In this document: positions 9,722-19,153 of the stretch, one piece after another
How positions within the stretch are numbered: the stretch's first letter is position 1
How the letters are laid out: each line of letters starts with the position of its first letter
Translations under genes and position numbers: made by a program
NCBI GenBank assembly: GCA_964458575.1
Contig: CAYWMD010000023.1
Location: 29,487 to 93,486 of the forward strand
Direction: 5' to 3'
From: CAYWMD01 sp964458575
GTDB lineage: Bacteria > Verrucomicrobiota > Verrucomicrobiia > Limisphaerales > JADLHS01
Length of the DNA stretch: 64,000 nucleotides
The notes under the pieces: generated by a model
The model's database searches: none
Told to the model about the DNA's origin: nothing
The model's input: the letters and a program-made list of their open reading frames with translations, nothing else

Positions 9722-12652
9722 ATGGCAGCCCAACTGAATTTTATGCAACCGAAAACCAACTCGTCCGACCCGCGCCCCGTTGCCAAATCCAGATTTGGAT
9801 TCCTGTTCGCCGCCCTGGTGTTCGCGGTGGGATTTACTTCGTCGGGGCAGTCACCGTTGGAACAAGGTTTTGCCAATCCTCCGGCGGAGGCCCGTCCGCT
9901 GGCGTGGTGGCACTGGATCAACGGCAACGTGACCAAGGCCGGCATTCGCGCCGACATGGAGGACATGAAACGCGTGGGCATTGCCGGCGCCCAGATGCTG
10001 GATGTCAGCATCTATCTTCCGCCCGGCCCGGTGCGTTATGGGTCGGACCTCTGGCATGAGCACGTCCAATATGCCATCCGCACCGCGGACGAACTCGGGC
10101 TGGAACTCGACCTCATGAACTGCCCCGGCTGGTCCGCCAGCGGCGGGCCGTGGAATACGCCCGAACGTTCCATGAAGCAATTCACCTGGAGCGAGACGGA
10201 GGTCGAAGGGGGCAAGGAAGTGTCGGTGTCGCTGCCGCAACCGGCGGCGAAACTCGATTTCTACCGCGACGTGACCGTGCTGGCAGTGCCGCGAAGCACG
10301 AATGTGTTTCTGCCACCCGCGGAACGCCGCGCCGCGCCGCAGCTCAAATCGGTCACGCCTTATCCGCTGGCGATGGATGGACCGCCCATTGCCCCCGGGC
10401 GGGTGTTGGACCTCGCCAAATTCATGGATGCATCCGGTGTGCTCACAACCCCGCTGCCGCCGGGACGATGGACGATCCTGCGGTTTGGGTTCACCACCAC
10501 CGGCAGCCAGAATCATCCGGCCGTGCCCGAGGGCCACGGCCTGGAGTGCGACAAATTTGACCTGGCCGCGGCGGAGTTTCAATTCGAGCGCGCGATGGGT
10601 CGGGTCATTCGGGAAGCCGGGCCGCTCGTGGGAAAGTCCTTCAAGGGAATCCTCTTCGACAGTTTCGAAGGCGGCTTTCAAAACTGGAGCGATGCCTTCC
10701 CCCGGGAGTTCAAACGGATCAAAGGCTACGACCTGTTGCCCTGGGTTCCGGTGCTCACGGGGCGCGTGGTTGGATCGGTGGAGCAATCCGAGGCCGTGCT
10801 GCGCGATTTTCGCAGCGTCGTGAACGAACTGATCGCCCGCAATTACTTCGGCACGATGCAACGGCTGGCGCATCAACACGGCTTGAAAGTCTATGCCGAG
10901 GCGCAGGGCGGGCCGCTCAATCCCTATCTATGCAACGAATTCACCGATGTGCCCATGAACGAATTCTGGATGCCCGACGCCACGCCGCGATTTCATCTGA
11001 TGAAGCAGGTGGCTTCGATGGCCAACGTGTCCGGCCGTTCGATCACCGCCGCCGAGGCTTTCACCGCCAAGCCGGAGGACGGCCGCTGGCTCGCCACGCC
11101 CGCCACAATGAAAGCCCCGGGCGACTGCGCATTCACGGCGGGCATCAACCGCTTCATTCTGCACACCTATGTTCATCAACCGTATTCGGACATCGCGCCC
11201 GGATTCACGCTCGGACGTTACGGCACGCACTTTGGCCGCCTCAACACGTGGTGGCCGTTCGCCGGCGCGTGGGCGGAGTATGTCGGGCGCTGCCAGTTCC
11301 TCCTGCAACAAGGACGCACGGTCGCGGACATCGCGTTGTTCGCGAACGAGGACGTTGGCTATCTGCTCTCCACCAAGGCGGCCGAGGTGCCGGACGGATT
11401 TGATTTCGACGTATGCTATCCCCGCGAACTGGCGCCCATGACCTGGAGCGACGGTGCGTTTCACCTGCCGCAAGGCTCGGCGTTTCGCGTGCTGGTGTTG
11501 CCGGATAAGTGGTTTGCCGATATTGCCACGTTGCGAAAACTCGATGCGTTTCTCGCGGCTGGCGCAACCATCGTCGGCCCGGCGCCGTCCGCGCCCTCGG
11601 GATGGCGCGAGGTGAAGAACGACCAAGCCAATTGGGACGCGCTTGTGCAGCGCGTCTGGGGAACGAAAGCCGACGGGCGCGTAAAGTCGCGCAAACAGTT
11701 GCGCCCGGTCCTCGACGAACTCCACGTGGCGCCAGATTGCGAAATCAAAACCGAACCCGCGGGCGCCACGGTGCGTTTTATTCATCGGCAGACGGCGGAC
11801 GCGGATATCTATTTTCTATCCAACCAAAGCGGCGCGCCGGTCAAGGTCCGCGCCCGCTTCCGCTCCGGGAATCGCCTGCCCGAACTGTGGGACGCCGTTG
11901 CCGGACGAATTGCGGACGCGACCGACTTTCAGTTGAGCGCAGGCCGCGCGAGCCTGCCGCTTGAACTGGACAAGGCCGGCTCGGTCTTCGTGGTGTTTCG
12001 CCGGCCCGCACCAGCGGATTTGACGGCTCACGGCAGCGAAGCCTCCCGTGCGCCGGATGCGGTCGCGCTTTCAGGTCCGTGGCGGGTGAAGTTCCATCCC
12101 GGCCGCCTCGCTCCCGGGGAGATCCGCATGGACGCGCTCGCCTCCTGGACGGAGAACGGCGATCCGCTTGTTCGCTACTTCTCGGGCATCGCCACCTATC
12201 AAAGCAGTTTTCATCTCCCCGCCGGGACGAAGGAGGCCGATATGCGTTGCGTGCTGCAACTGGGCAAAGTCTGTGACATCGCAGAAGTGAAGCTCAACGG
12301 CCGGTCGGCGGGCATCGCATGGACGCCGCCGTTCGAGTTGGACGTGACGGATTGGGTGCGACCGGGCAGCAACGCGCTCGAAATCGCCGTCGCCAACCGC
12401 TGGGTCAACCGGTTGATCGGCGATGAATTTCTGCCGCCGGATGCGGTATATGACAGCAGCGGTTCGATCTTCACCAGCAATCGGCTCGCTGCGTTGCCGG
12501 CCTGGCTTGGCGATCCCACGGCCACCCGCAACCGCCAGCGCGTAACCTTTGGCACGTGGCATTTCTATGGCAAGGAGTCGCCACTCCTGGAGTCGGGCTT
12601 GCTCGGGCCGGTGCGCTTGAACTTCGGGCGACGCTCTCCGTCCGGCCAGTGA
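9722..12652 (+). CDS. GH106-type alpha-L-rhamnosidase
   Basis: The protein has 976 aa with a signal peptide (FGFLFAALVFAVGFTSSGQS). The mature N-terminus FANPPAEARPLAWWHWING, then GIRADMEDMKRVGIAGAQML, is the characteristic opening of GH106 rhamnosidases, followed by DLMNCPGWSASGGPW and KGILFDSFEGG. The C-terminal ~200 residues form a GH2-like sugar-binding sandwich (VKLNGRSAGIAWTPPFELDV). The length is normal for the family. It is secreted or periplasmic and should release alpha-linked rhamnose from pectic or other rhamnose-containing glycans. It is last in operon A and starts directly at the stop of the GH43-like gene. I did not assign catalytic glutamates by position. Confidence 0.85.
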   Translation: MAAQLNFMQPKTNSSDPRPVAKSRFGFLFAALVFAVGFTSSGQSPLEQGFANPPAEARPLAWWHWINGNVTKAGIRADMEDMKRVGIAGAQMLDVSIYLPPGPVRYGSDLWHEHVQYAIRTADELGLELDLMNCPGWSASGGPWNTPERSMKQFTWSETEVEGGKEVSVSLPQPAAKLDFYRDVTVLAVPRSTNVFLPPAERRAAPQLKSVTPYPLAMDGPPIAPGRVLDLAKFMDASGVLTTPLPPGRWTILRFGFTTTGSQNHPAVPEGHGLECDKFDLAAAEFQFERAMGRVIREAGPLVGKSFKGILFDSFEGGFQNWSDAFPREFKRIKGYDLLPWVPVLTGRVVGSVEQSEAVLRDFRSVVNELIARNYFGTMQRLAHQHGLKVYAEAQGGPLNPYLCNEFTDVPMNEFWMPDATPRFHLMKQVASMANVSGRSITAAEAFTAKPEDGRWLATPATMKAPGDCAFTAGINRFILHTYVHQPYSDIAPGFTLGRYGTHFGRLNTWWPFAGAWAEYVGRCQFLLQQGRTVADIALFANEDVGYLLSTKAAEVPDGFDFDVCYPRELAPMTWSDGAFHLPQGSAFRVLVLPDKWFADIATLRKLDAFLAAGATIVGPAPSAPSGWREVKNDQANWDALVQRVWGTKADGRVKSRKQLRPVLDELHVAPDCEIKTEPAGATVRFIHRQTADADIYFLSNQSGAPVKVRARFRSGNRLPELWDAVAGRIADATDFQLSAGRASLPLELDKAGSVFVVFRRPAPADLTAHGSEASRAPDAVALSGPWRVKFHPGRLAPGEIRMDALASWTENGDPLVRYFSGIATYQSSFHLPAGTKEADMRCVLQLGKVCDIAEVKLNGRSAGIAWTPPFELDVTDWVRPGSNALEIAVANRWVNRLIGDEFLPPDAVYDSSGSIFTSNRLAALPAWLGDPTATRNRQRVTFGTWHFYGKESPLLESGLLGPVRLNFGRRSPSGQ

Positions 12653-12685
12653 GGCGAACCCGAAGAGCCGCAATGATTCAACCGG

Positions 12686-12718
12686 CGCGAAATCTTAGAA
12701 GAAAGCCGCAATTTCACT
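12686..12718. promoter_or_regulatory. Operator box B, upstream of operon B
   Basis: Half-sites CGCGAAAT (12686-12693) and CGCAATTT (12707-12714) are 21 bp apart, with CTTAGAAGAAAGC between. It aligns gap-free with boxes A and C. It ends 59 bp before the ATG of the PEP-CTERM gene, in the only sizeable gap between operons A and B. The AT-rich stretch at ~12750-12765 could be the -10 region. Confidence 0.6.
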
Positions 12719-12777
12719 ACTCCTTGCGCTGCCGAAATCTGACATGATGGATTTGAAATTTTAGACTTACGGGTTTT

Positions 12778-13611
12778 ATGAAAAGCAAATCTACGGGTTC
12801 AATGGTTGCTTCCTTCAAGCTGGCGCTCGCCATCTCAGCGTTCCTGACGGTTGCGGGTTTCACGGAGGCACAAGTCGTGTTCCAGCAGAATTTCGGCGCC
12901 GGCGGTGTGCCGGGCGATTACGTCGGCACCGGTGCAAATCAATTCGACCAGATCTTCTCCAGTGGGGCGGGAGTGACCTGGAGCATTGTGGGCAATGCGC
13001 TGCAAGGCGACCGAACCACGGCCAATGCCGGGGCCTTTACCCGGTCCACGGACCTTTCACTTACCGATGGCGCGATCATCCAGCTATCGGTCAATTTCAC
13101 CGCCATCGCCTCGACCACCAGTCCGGCTTTGACATTCAGCATCGGGACCGGGTTCGATGGGTCAACGGCGGTTGATGCGCCGGCAGCCGACACCTTTGCC
13201 CGGTTTGGAATTTCGACGACTGATGGCACGGATGTCTTTCGCATCCGCAACAGCGACGCCCCGCCCACGGTTGGCGGGGTTGGGCCCACCTACACCGGTC
13301 AGCAATCGGTGTTTTGGGTCGTCAACACCTCGGCAAGTTCCCTTGCCTACACCGGACCGAACGGGGCCGCGACCAGCGTGGGTTCGGACGCTTGGGACAT
13401 CTGGGTGGGAACGGACCTGATCATGGACGAACACGCGGCATTGAATCCCGGTCAGGGAATTACGGACTTCAAATTCCGCATCAACAGCGGGACGGAGACG
13501 GTTCAGTTCGACAATCTGGTCATCACGGGCTTGGCAGTTCCCGAACCGGGCACGTGCGGCTTGCTGCTGGTTGGCCTGGGTGTGCTGGCCCTGGTCCGGC
13601 GCCGGCATTGA
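12778..13611 (+). CDS. PEP-CTERM sorting-domain protein
   Basis: The protein has 277 aa with a signal peptide (LALAISAFLTVAGFTEAQ) and a C-terminal sorting signal: VPEPGTCGLLLVGLGVLAL followed by VRRRH. This is the tripartite PEP-CTERM pattern (motif, transmembrane helix, basic tail) recognised by an exosortase, so the protein should be exported and processed at the cell surface. The middle ~220 residues are a low-complexity beta-rich domain with no catalytic motif that I recognise. It is the first gene of operon B, behind box B, which suggests a surface role in handling the glycan. No exosortase gene is in the window. Confidence 0.85.
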   Translation: MKSKSTGSMVASFKLALAISAFLTVAGFTEAQVVFQQNFGAGGVPGDYVGTGANQFDQIFSSGAGVTWSIVGNALQGDRTTANAGAFTRSTDLSLTDGAIIQLSVNFTAIASTTSPALTFSIGTGFDGSTAVDAPAADTFARFGISTTDGTDVFRIRNSDAPPTVGGVGPTYTGQQSVFWVVNTSASSLAYTGPNGAATSVGSDAWDIWVGTDLIMDEHAALNPGQGITDFKFRINSGTETVQFDNLVITGLAVPEPGTCGLLLVGLGVLALVRRRH

Positions 13612-13745
13612 ACACCAACCAATGTGCCACCTTAACCTCCCGCTGGTTCTGCACACTGCCGGCGGGCGCGAGTGTCAAAGCCGCCGCGGCGTCAGGTGTG
13701 GCGCGTGGTCTTCTTCCGCCGGGCAGTTCGGGACAAGCTGGGTTG

Positions 13746-13770
13746 CCGTCTGATCCACCAACTCAGACGG
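13746..13770 (+). promoter_or_regulatory. Hairpin immediately before the SGNH start codon
   Basis: The perfect 8-bp stem CCGTCTGA (13746-13753) / TCAGACGG (13763-13770) has a 9-nt loop and ends one base before ATG 13772. The right arm contains the purine-rich GACGGG that would serve as ribosome binding site, so folding would hide it. It could tune translation relative to the preceding PEP-CTERM gene. Confidence 0.35.
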
Positions 13771-13771
13771 G

Positions 13772-15445
13772 ATGACACCGATGAGAAAACCACGCATGTT
13801 CGCCCAAAATTCGCCGGGCCTGAATCTGGTTTGCGCGGCATGTCTGGTTTGGGCCGGCGTTTCCCGGGCCGATGAAGTCGTGCGGGCAACCCGCGTGGAA
13901 CAGTCCGGCCAATTGCCCGATGGCGTTTCGCGGTCGGAGAGAATGGTGCTGGCCAACGAACCGGACGGTGGCAAGGCGGGCATGATTCTGGATTTCGATT
14001 TGTCGTCGGTCCGGTACAAAACGACCCCGCTGGCGCGCCTGCAACTGCCGGACGTGCAGAAGATTCCCGTCAAGCGGCCGGGTCAAAAAAGCACCACCGA
14101 GCGCGGCGTGATGCATGTTTTCGCCGTTTCCAGCGCGGGCAAGCCGGACGTTTTGGCCGGGACGTTGCCGGTCAAACCGGGTGGGTATTCAAACACCTAC
14201 ACGTTGGATGTCACCCGCGCCGTCAGCGACGTGCTCGCGCGGGCCGCCGGCGACAGGAAATTGCGGCTCGAAGTCCGGCTCGAAAGCAAACCGTTGTTCT
14301 ACGAAGTCTATGGCGTGCCCGCCGGAGCGAACGGTGTTTCGCCGACCATTGAAATCGCTTCGCCCGCCGACTGGGGCAACGATTGGGAGCGCCGGCTGGA
14401 ACCGGTGGGCGTCTCGCCGGTCGTCTATCGCGAGGCCTGTTTGCCGATCACCGAAAACCGCGCCGCCGAGATCGTGCTGCCTTTGCTTTACCCCGCGAAG
14501 CGAATCCTCGAGGTGATCCACAACGGAACCGGAGAGAAGTTGCGAGAGGGGCGCGACTGGGATCTGCGTGACGGCAAGTTGATTTTGCCGGCCGGCTCTC
14601 ACGCTCCAATCCAGCTCGACTCCGAATTCTTTCTGGTTCAGCGCAAGGACAAAGACGGCACCGTCAAAACATCCCGGAACGCGATCAAGTTGATGGAAGG
14701 AACATGGTACCACGAGCGGCAGATGGAGGTGAGCTACGAACCGGCCGCACGCGACTGGACTTTCCCGGCGGCAATTTCGACCCTCGATCAACTGCCGCGC
14801 TTGAAGAAGCTCCTGACCAGCAAATCGCCGGTGAGCATCATTCTTTTCGGTGACAGCATCGCCGCGGGCGGGAACGCTTCCCGGTTCCAAGGTTGCTGGC
14901 CTTATCAACCGGCGTTTGGCGAATTGGTGGCCGACCAACTGGCCCGGCACTACGGCAGCAAGGTCACCTTCATGAATCATTCGCGCGGCGGGGCGACCTC
15001 CGGTTATGCGCTCACCCAGGCGGACAGCCAGGTGGGTTGGTTGAAGCCCAACCTCGCGATCATCGCTTTTGGGATGAATGATCGCTCGGACGAACGCAAG
15101 GTTTCGCACCGCGAGAACATGGAGAAAATCCTCGACACGATCCACCAACGCTCGCCGGAAACGGAGTTTCTCGTTGTGACGCCGATGTTGAACAATCCGA
15201 AACAACCGATGGGGCTGGGCCCGATCCGCTTCATCCACGACGAGGAGCTGAAGATCTCCCGGCCGGGACTGGCGTTCGCGGACGTGACCACAGCGAACCT
15301 GGAAATGATCCGGCATAAGAACTACCTCGATCTGTCCGGCAACGGCGCGAACCATCCGAACGATTTTCTCCACCGCATCTACGCGCAGCGCATCCTGGAG
15401 GTGCTGATCCCAACAGCGACGCGACCCGGGAAGTCGTCGCCGTAA
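13772..15445 (+). CDS. Secreted SGNH/GDSL hydrolase (carbohydrate esterase-like)
   Basis: The protein has 557 aa. An in-frame ATG at 13781 is an alternative start. A signal peptide (LNLVCAACLVWAGVSRA) is followed by ~320 residues of beta-rich accessory domain. The SGNH domain has block I FGDSIAAGGN (~361), block III GMND (~433) and block V NHPND (~527), giving the serine and the aspartate/histidine pair. Family members remove acetyl or other acyl groups from polysaccharides. In this context, deacetylation that opens the chain to the rhamnosidase and fucosidases is the likely role. It lies 160 bp after the PEP-CTERM gene behind a possible translation-control hairpin, and 28 bp before P2. Confidence 0.82.
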   Translation: MTPMRKPRMFAQNSPGLNLVCAACLVWAGVSRADEVVRATRVEQSGQLPDGVSRSERMVLANEPDGGKAGMILDFDLSSVRYKTTPLARLQLPDVQKIPVKRPGQKSTTERGVMHVFAVSSAGKPDVLAGTLPVKPGGYSNTYTLDVTRAVSDVLARAAGDRKLRLEVRLESKPLFYEVYGVPAGANGVSPTIEIASPADWGNDWERRLEPVGVSPVVYREACLPITENRAAEIVLPLLYPAKRILEVIHNGTGEKLREGRDWDLRDGKLILPAGSHAPIQLDSEFFLVQRKDKDGTVKTSRNAIKLMEGTWYHERQMEVSYEPAARDWTFPAAISTLDQLPRLKKLLTSKSPVSIILFGDSIAAGGNASRFQGCWPYQPAFGELVADQLARHYGSKVTFMNHSRGGATSGYALTQADSQVGWLKPNLAIIAFGMNDRSDERKVSHRENMEKILDTIHQRSPETEFLVVTPMLNNPKQPMGLGPIRFIHDEELKISRPGLAFADVTTANLEMIRHKNYLDLSGNGANHPNDFLHRIYAQRILEVLIPTATRPGKSSP

Positions 15446-15473
15446 ATTCAGATCGCATGACTTCAGGACTTGC

Positions 15474-18410
15474 ATGAGATTTCCCGCGACGATGCGCCAC
15501 TGCCTCTGCATGTTTTCGGTCCTGACTCTCGCGGTCGCGGCCCACGCGTCCGGCGATGAACTTGCGAACGACCGCTACACATTGACGTGCCTGGCCGATC
15601 ACTCCGTCGCGGTCAAAGCCGGCGATCTTCCCGTTCAGCGGCTCGCACCGGAATTCACCGTGATGTTCAGCGAACGGGATCCCGGCTTCAGCATGAATCG
15701 CATCGGCCGGTTTGACTGGCCGCAGCCACGGCCCTTCCCATCGCTGCCGTTGTTCGCACAACGTTGGGCGTTTTATGCGGACGATCCCGCGTCGCCGGCT
15801 CGAGAAATGGACGCCTTGGGGATGAGGGGTGATATCGCGGTCACGGTCAATTCGCTGGGTGAACGTTTTTTTTGCTACCACGATGCCGGAGGCAAGGCGG
15901 TTGAGAAGAAGGAAGACCTTTCGCTCAAGGGCACCGCGAATCCCTATCAGGCCGGCCAAAGGATCAATCTGCGCGCCATGGCCTCCGCCCGGGAAGGCAA
16001 CACGATCACATGGCGCTTCCCGGAGCAAACCGGCTTCACGTTGAGCGCGGCGGTGGTGCTGCCACCCGGGGCGGGCGATCCGCAGATTCGCTACCGGCTC
16101 GATGTGCGGGAAGCGGGCTTTTACTCGGTGGCCTTTACGGGTATGCCATGGATAGAGGCGGCGGAGATTCTGCCCGTGCCGCAGGAGACCATCGGCGCGC
16201 GCCCCGGAGACCGGAACTATGTGATGTCTGAAGCCCACGTTACGCTGCCGCGCGTTCATCTGGCCACTGCCGAAATGAATTCCGCCCTGGTCATTGATCC
16301 GGCGGAGAGCCCGTTTCGGCTCGTCGAAGACAGCAAGGCGGTGTGGACCTACGCCCTGGCGTCGGAAAGCAATTCGCGCTTCGGTCTGATGACCGAAGCG
16401 GGTGATGGACGCGTGCGACCGGTGGCTTTCACCCCGATCATGGGCGGATACCAGTCGAAGATGAAGCCGGGCGACGCCTACGACTTTACGGTGCGATACG
16501 TTCTGCGTTCCGGAAGTTGGATGGACACTTACAAATACATCGCGCGCGACATTTATCGTTTTCGTGACCTGCGCGACAACAGCGGGCCCGGGCCGCTATA
16601 TCGAACACTTGAAAATCTGATGGATTATCTGAGTGAGCGTGACGCCGGGATCTACTCGATGTGGCACGGCGAGCAGAAGTACTACAACTACTGGTCCGAC
16701 CAGTCCGGCATTTTCAAACCGTTCTCCCCGTTGTTTGCCCTGTCGGCGGCGATTGTGACGGATGACGAGACGTTTTACCGCACCCGGGCGTTGCCGATGG
16801 TCGAGTTTGCGCTGTCGCGCCGGAACAATGTCTTTGCGCCGTACGACGTCCAGGCCTCGGGAATGGTCAGCACGCTCGAAGCGCCGCTGGGTTCGCCGTA
16901 CGTGGATGCCGGGCAATTGACGTCGCTCGACGGGATGTTCCGAAACCGCACGTATGCATTCTCCCATTACGCGGCGAAGCGCGGGCCCGGCAAGAATCCA
17001 TTCATGCATTCCCTGGCGCAATACCGGGCATCGGGCCGCAGAGAATTTCTGGCGGAAGCCGAAAAAAAGGTGGACGTCGCCCGCGCCGGCTTCATGGATC
17101 TGCTCGAACTTTACGAAGAGACGGGCAAGGAGATTTATCTTCGCGCGGCGGTCACGAACGCCTATCGCTACGTGGTCGTCCAGAATTTGTTTCCGGCGGT
17201 CCCCGACGAGATGGTCCGGGTGGATCCGGGCAATGTCGCGCCCGTACACGGCCACGCCTATCAACGGCACGAGGATTGGGGATTCGCACGGCCACAGCCT
17301 GTGCGGGCGCCGGAACAAATCGTTCCGGCGTGGCGAGTGTCCTTGATCGGCACGGAATTGAGCGCCTATCGCGGAGGCTATTGGCTGAACAATCACGCGC
17401 AATTGATGCGACTCGCGACCTACGCCAAGGACGATTTCCTGCGCGATCTGCAACGGTGGGCAATGGTCGGCCGCTACGCGAACTACGCCGGGGATTTTCG
17501 TTCGAACCGGCACTCGTTGGTCGGCGAACTGGCCGACGCGCCGAGGCATTACATTTACGATCTCAACTACTCGACCTTCAATCCGGGCCATGGTTGTGAA
17601 TGGGTGGGAGCGGTGATTGACTTCATCGTGTCCGATCTTTTCAACCGGTCCGGGCGGCAGATTGATTTCCCCTCCCGGTGCATGTACGACAGCGGTTTCC
17701 GGGTAAAGGTGTATGGCGACCGGCCCGGGCGTTTCTACGATGAGAACAACGTGCGCCTGTGGCTGCCGCGTCACTTGCTTGAAGCGGACAACCAGCAGGT
17801 TGACTACGCTGCCGCCCATGGCAACGGAAAGTTCTACGTCGCGTTCTGGAATCAATCCTTCCGGCCGGAGAAAGTGAGCGTGAATTTGAATCGCGCGTTG
17901 GTGGAGGTTTCCGGCGCCCATCGCGCGCGCGTCTGGTCGGACAATGTGGACAAGGGCACAGTGACGATCACCGACAACATCCTCAATTTCGAAATCGCGC
18001 CGAAAGGAATCGTCGCCTACGCCATCGAGAACGCGAAAGTCGCGCCGGGACTGCAAACGAAAATGTCCGCCCCCGACGCCGTCAAGCTGGGAGCGGACAG
18101 CCTCGTCACGACGAACGCCCCTTTCGGGCACGTCACGGCGATGCTGCTTACGCTTGGGAAGGGGCTGACATCCTCCTTCATTTACACGGATGCGCCGGCG
18201 ACCAATGTCATCTCGGCGACATTGCGTTACCGGCAGGGTGAGGGCCCGTGGGCGGAGCGGACGGATGTGATTTATCCCTTCGAATTCTCCACCGACATTG
18301 ATGAAAGCAAGGGCTCGTTCCAGTGCGTGCTGGAAATCGAGAACGCGGCCCAGAAGACCCAGCGCTCTCCGGTTCTGAACCTCAATGTGAAATCTCCGGG
18401 CACCCTATGA
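15474..18410 (+). CDS. P2: secreted protein of the unrecognised family (subfamily B)
   Basis: The protein has 978 aa with a signal peptide (MFSVLTLAVAAHASG). The N-terminal beta region opens with LANDRYTLTCLADHSVAV. The helical centre includes MWHGEQKYYNYWSDQSG and IVTDDETFYRTRALPMVEFA. The C-terminal part has VYGDRPGRFYDENNVRLWLP (~745) and a final beta domain. It is closer to P3 and P5 than to P1 and P4. Family, fold and enzymatic activity are unknown to me; a toroid glycan-active enzyme is the working guess. Its stop overlaps the start of the next gene (ATGA), tying it to the lysozyme-like protein, which in P3 is fused to the same type of protein. Confidence 0.75.
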   Translation: MRFPATMRHCLCMFSVLTLAVAAHASGDELANDRYTLTCLADHSVAVKAGDLPVQRLAPEFTVMFSERDPGFSMNRIGRFDWPQPRPFPSLPLFAQRWAFYADDPASPAREMDALGMRGDIAVTVNSLGERFFCYHDAGGKAVEKKEDLSLKGTANPYQAGQRINLRAMASAREGNTITWRFPEQTGFTLSAAVVLPPGAGDPQIRYRLDVREAGFYSVAFTGMPWIEAAEILPVPQETIGARPGDRNYVMSEAHVTLPRVHLATAEMNSALVIDPAESPFRLVEDSKAVWTYALASESNSRFGLMTEAGDGRVRPVAFTPIMGGYQSKMKPGDAYDFTVRYVLRSGSWMDTYKYIARDIYRFRDLRDNSGPGPLYRTLENLMDYLSERDAGIYSMWHGEQKYYNYWSDQSGIFKPFSPLFALSAAIVTDDETFYRTRALPMVEFALSRRNNVFAPYDVQASGMVSTLEAPLGSPYVDAGQLTSLDGMFRNRTYAFSHYAAKRGPGKNPFMHSLAQYRASGRREFLAEAEKKVDVARAGFMDLLELYEETGKEIYLRAAVTNAYRYVVVQNLFPAVPDEMVRVDPGNVAPVHGHAYQRHEDWGFARPQPVRAPEQIVPAWRVSLIGTELSAYRGGYWLNNHAQLMRLATYAKDDFLRDLQRWAMVGRYANYAGDFRSNRHSLVGELADAPRHYIYDLNYSTFNPGHGCEWVGAVIDFIVSDLFNRSGRQIDFPSRCMYDSGFRVKVYGDRPGRFYDENNVRLWLPRHLLEADNQQVDYAAAHGNGKFYVAFWNQSFRPEKVSVNLNRALVEVSGAHRARVWSDNVDKGTVTITDNILNFEIAPKGIVAYAIENAKVAPGLQTKMSAPDAVKLGADSLVTTNAPFGHVTAMLLTLGKGLTSSFIYTDAPATNVISATLRYRQGEGPWAERTDVIYPFEFSTDIDESKGSFQCVLEIENAAQKTQRSPVLNLNVKSPGTL

Positions 18411-19111
18411 AATCAGCACGAACGCTCGCTTCTTTCTTCGTTGCGGTGTGGACGCTCGGCACCTTGGGCTTTGCGGCCGAACCATTCTCGATCACGGACG
18501 ACTTCATCGCCTACCTGAAGCAGACGACGAACCCGCACGAGTTTGGCCTGAGGCCGGACGGACGTTTTTATCCTTATTCGACTGCGCGTGGCCGGCGGAT
18601 AGGTTATGACCGGTTGGTCACGGACAAAGGGCTTTATCATCGCGGTTGCTCAAAGGCCGAGGCTGAGGCCCAGTTGCGCGCCGACGCGGAAATGGCCTTG
18701 GGCGAGCTGAAACGGTACATGGCCGGAGCCCATGCTGCGCGGCCCTTTGACAGCCTGAGCCGGAAGAGTCAGGAAATCCTCCTGGACTTCGCCTTTTCCG
18801 AAGGCCCAACCAACCTTTCCCCGGCGTTCTACGAGGCCGTCATGAGCGAAGACTGGAACAGGCTTTTCGACAGCTTCATGTACATTCGCTGGGTGGAAAA
18901 AGGCTGGCCGAATACGGCGAAGAACAAGGCATTTGCCGATCGCTGGTTGGACCCGCAGTCGCGACTCCGGCCCGGATCAGCGGGGTGCGACGGTAAGCGG
19001 ACCAGTCATTCGAGCCTTAAATCGGGCACCGCTGCCTGCGAATTAGAACCGGCTTCGCGCGAACGGGTCGGCCACGTGCTGGTCGGCCTGCTTAATCACG
19101 AGCAACGATGA
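18407..19111 (+). CDS. Secreted lysozyme-like (GH24-fold) protein
   Basis: The protein has 234 aa from ATG 18407, which overlaps the P2 stop by 4 bp. It has a signal peptide (ASFFVAVWTLGTLGFAAE). The domain resembles T4-type lysozyme: GRRIGYDR, a region of EAxxxLRADAEMAL, KSQEILLDFAFSEGPTNLSP and NTAKNKAFADRW line up with the corresponding lysozyme helices. The catalytic glutamate is not clearly kept: HEFGLRPDG here is SRFGLRPDG in the fused copy at the end of P3. It may be a divergent or non-catalytic lysozyme-fold module. The last ~55 residues after RWLDPQ have no counterpart in P3 and look like run-on sequence. Coupling to P2, and fusion in P3, imply that the two domains work together. Confidence 0.65.
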   Translation: MKSARTLASFFVAVWTLGTLGFAAEPFSITDDFIAYLKQTTNPHEFGLRPDGRFYPYSTARGRRIGYDRLVTDKGLYHRGCSKAEAEAQLRADAEMALGELKRYMAGAHAARPFDSLSRKSQEILLDFAFSEGPTNLSPAFYEAVMSEDWNRLFDSFMYIRWVEKGWPNTAKNKAFADRWLDPQSRLRPGSAGCDGKRTSHSSLKSGTAACELEPASRERVGHVLVGLLNHEQR

Positions 19112-19153
19112 CCTTTACACTCGCTCCGCAAAACTTATGACCCGGAAATACCA

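Noticed and set aside
16596..18131. 511-aa open frame antisense to P2
   Set aside because: Shadow frame in GC-rich DNA; the plus strand encodes a clear P-family protein with conserved motifs, and the antisense product has no domain or signal.
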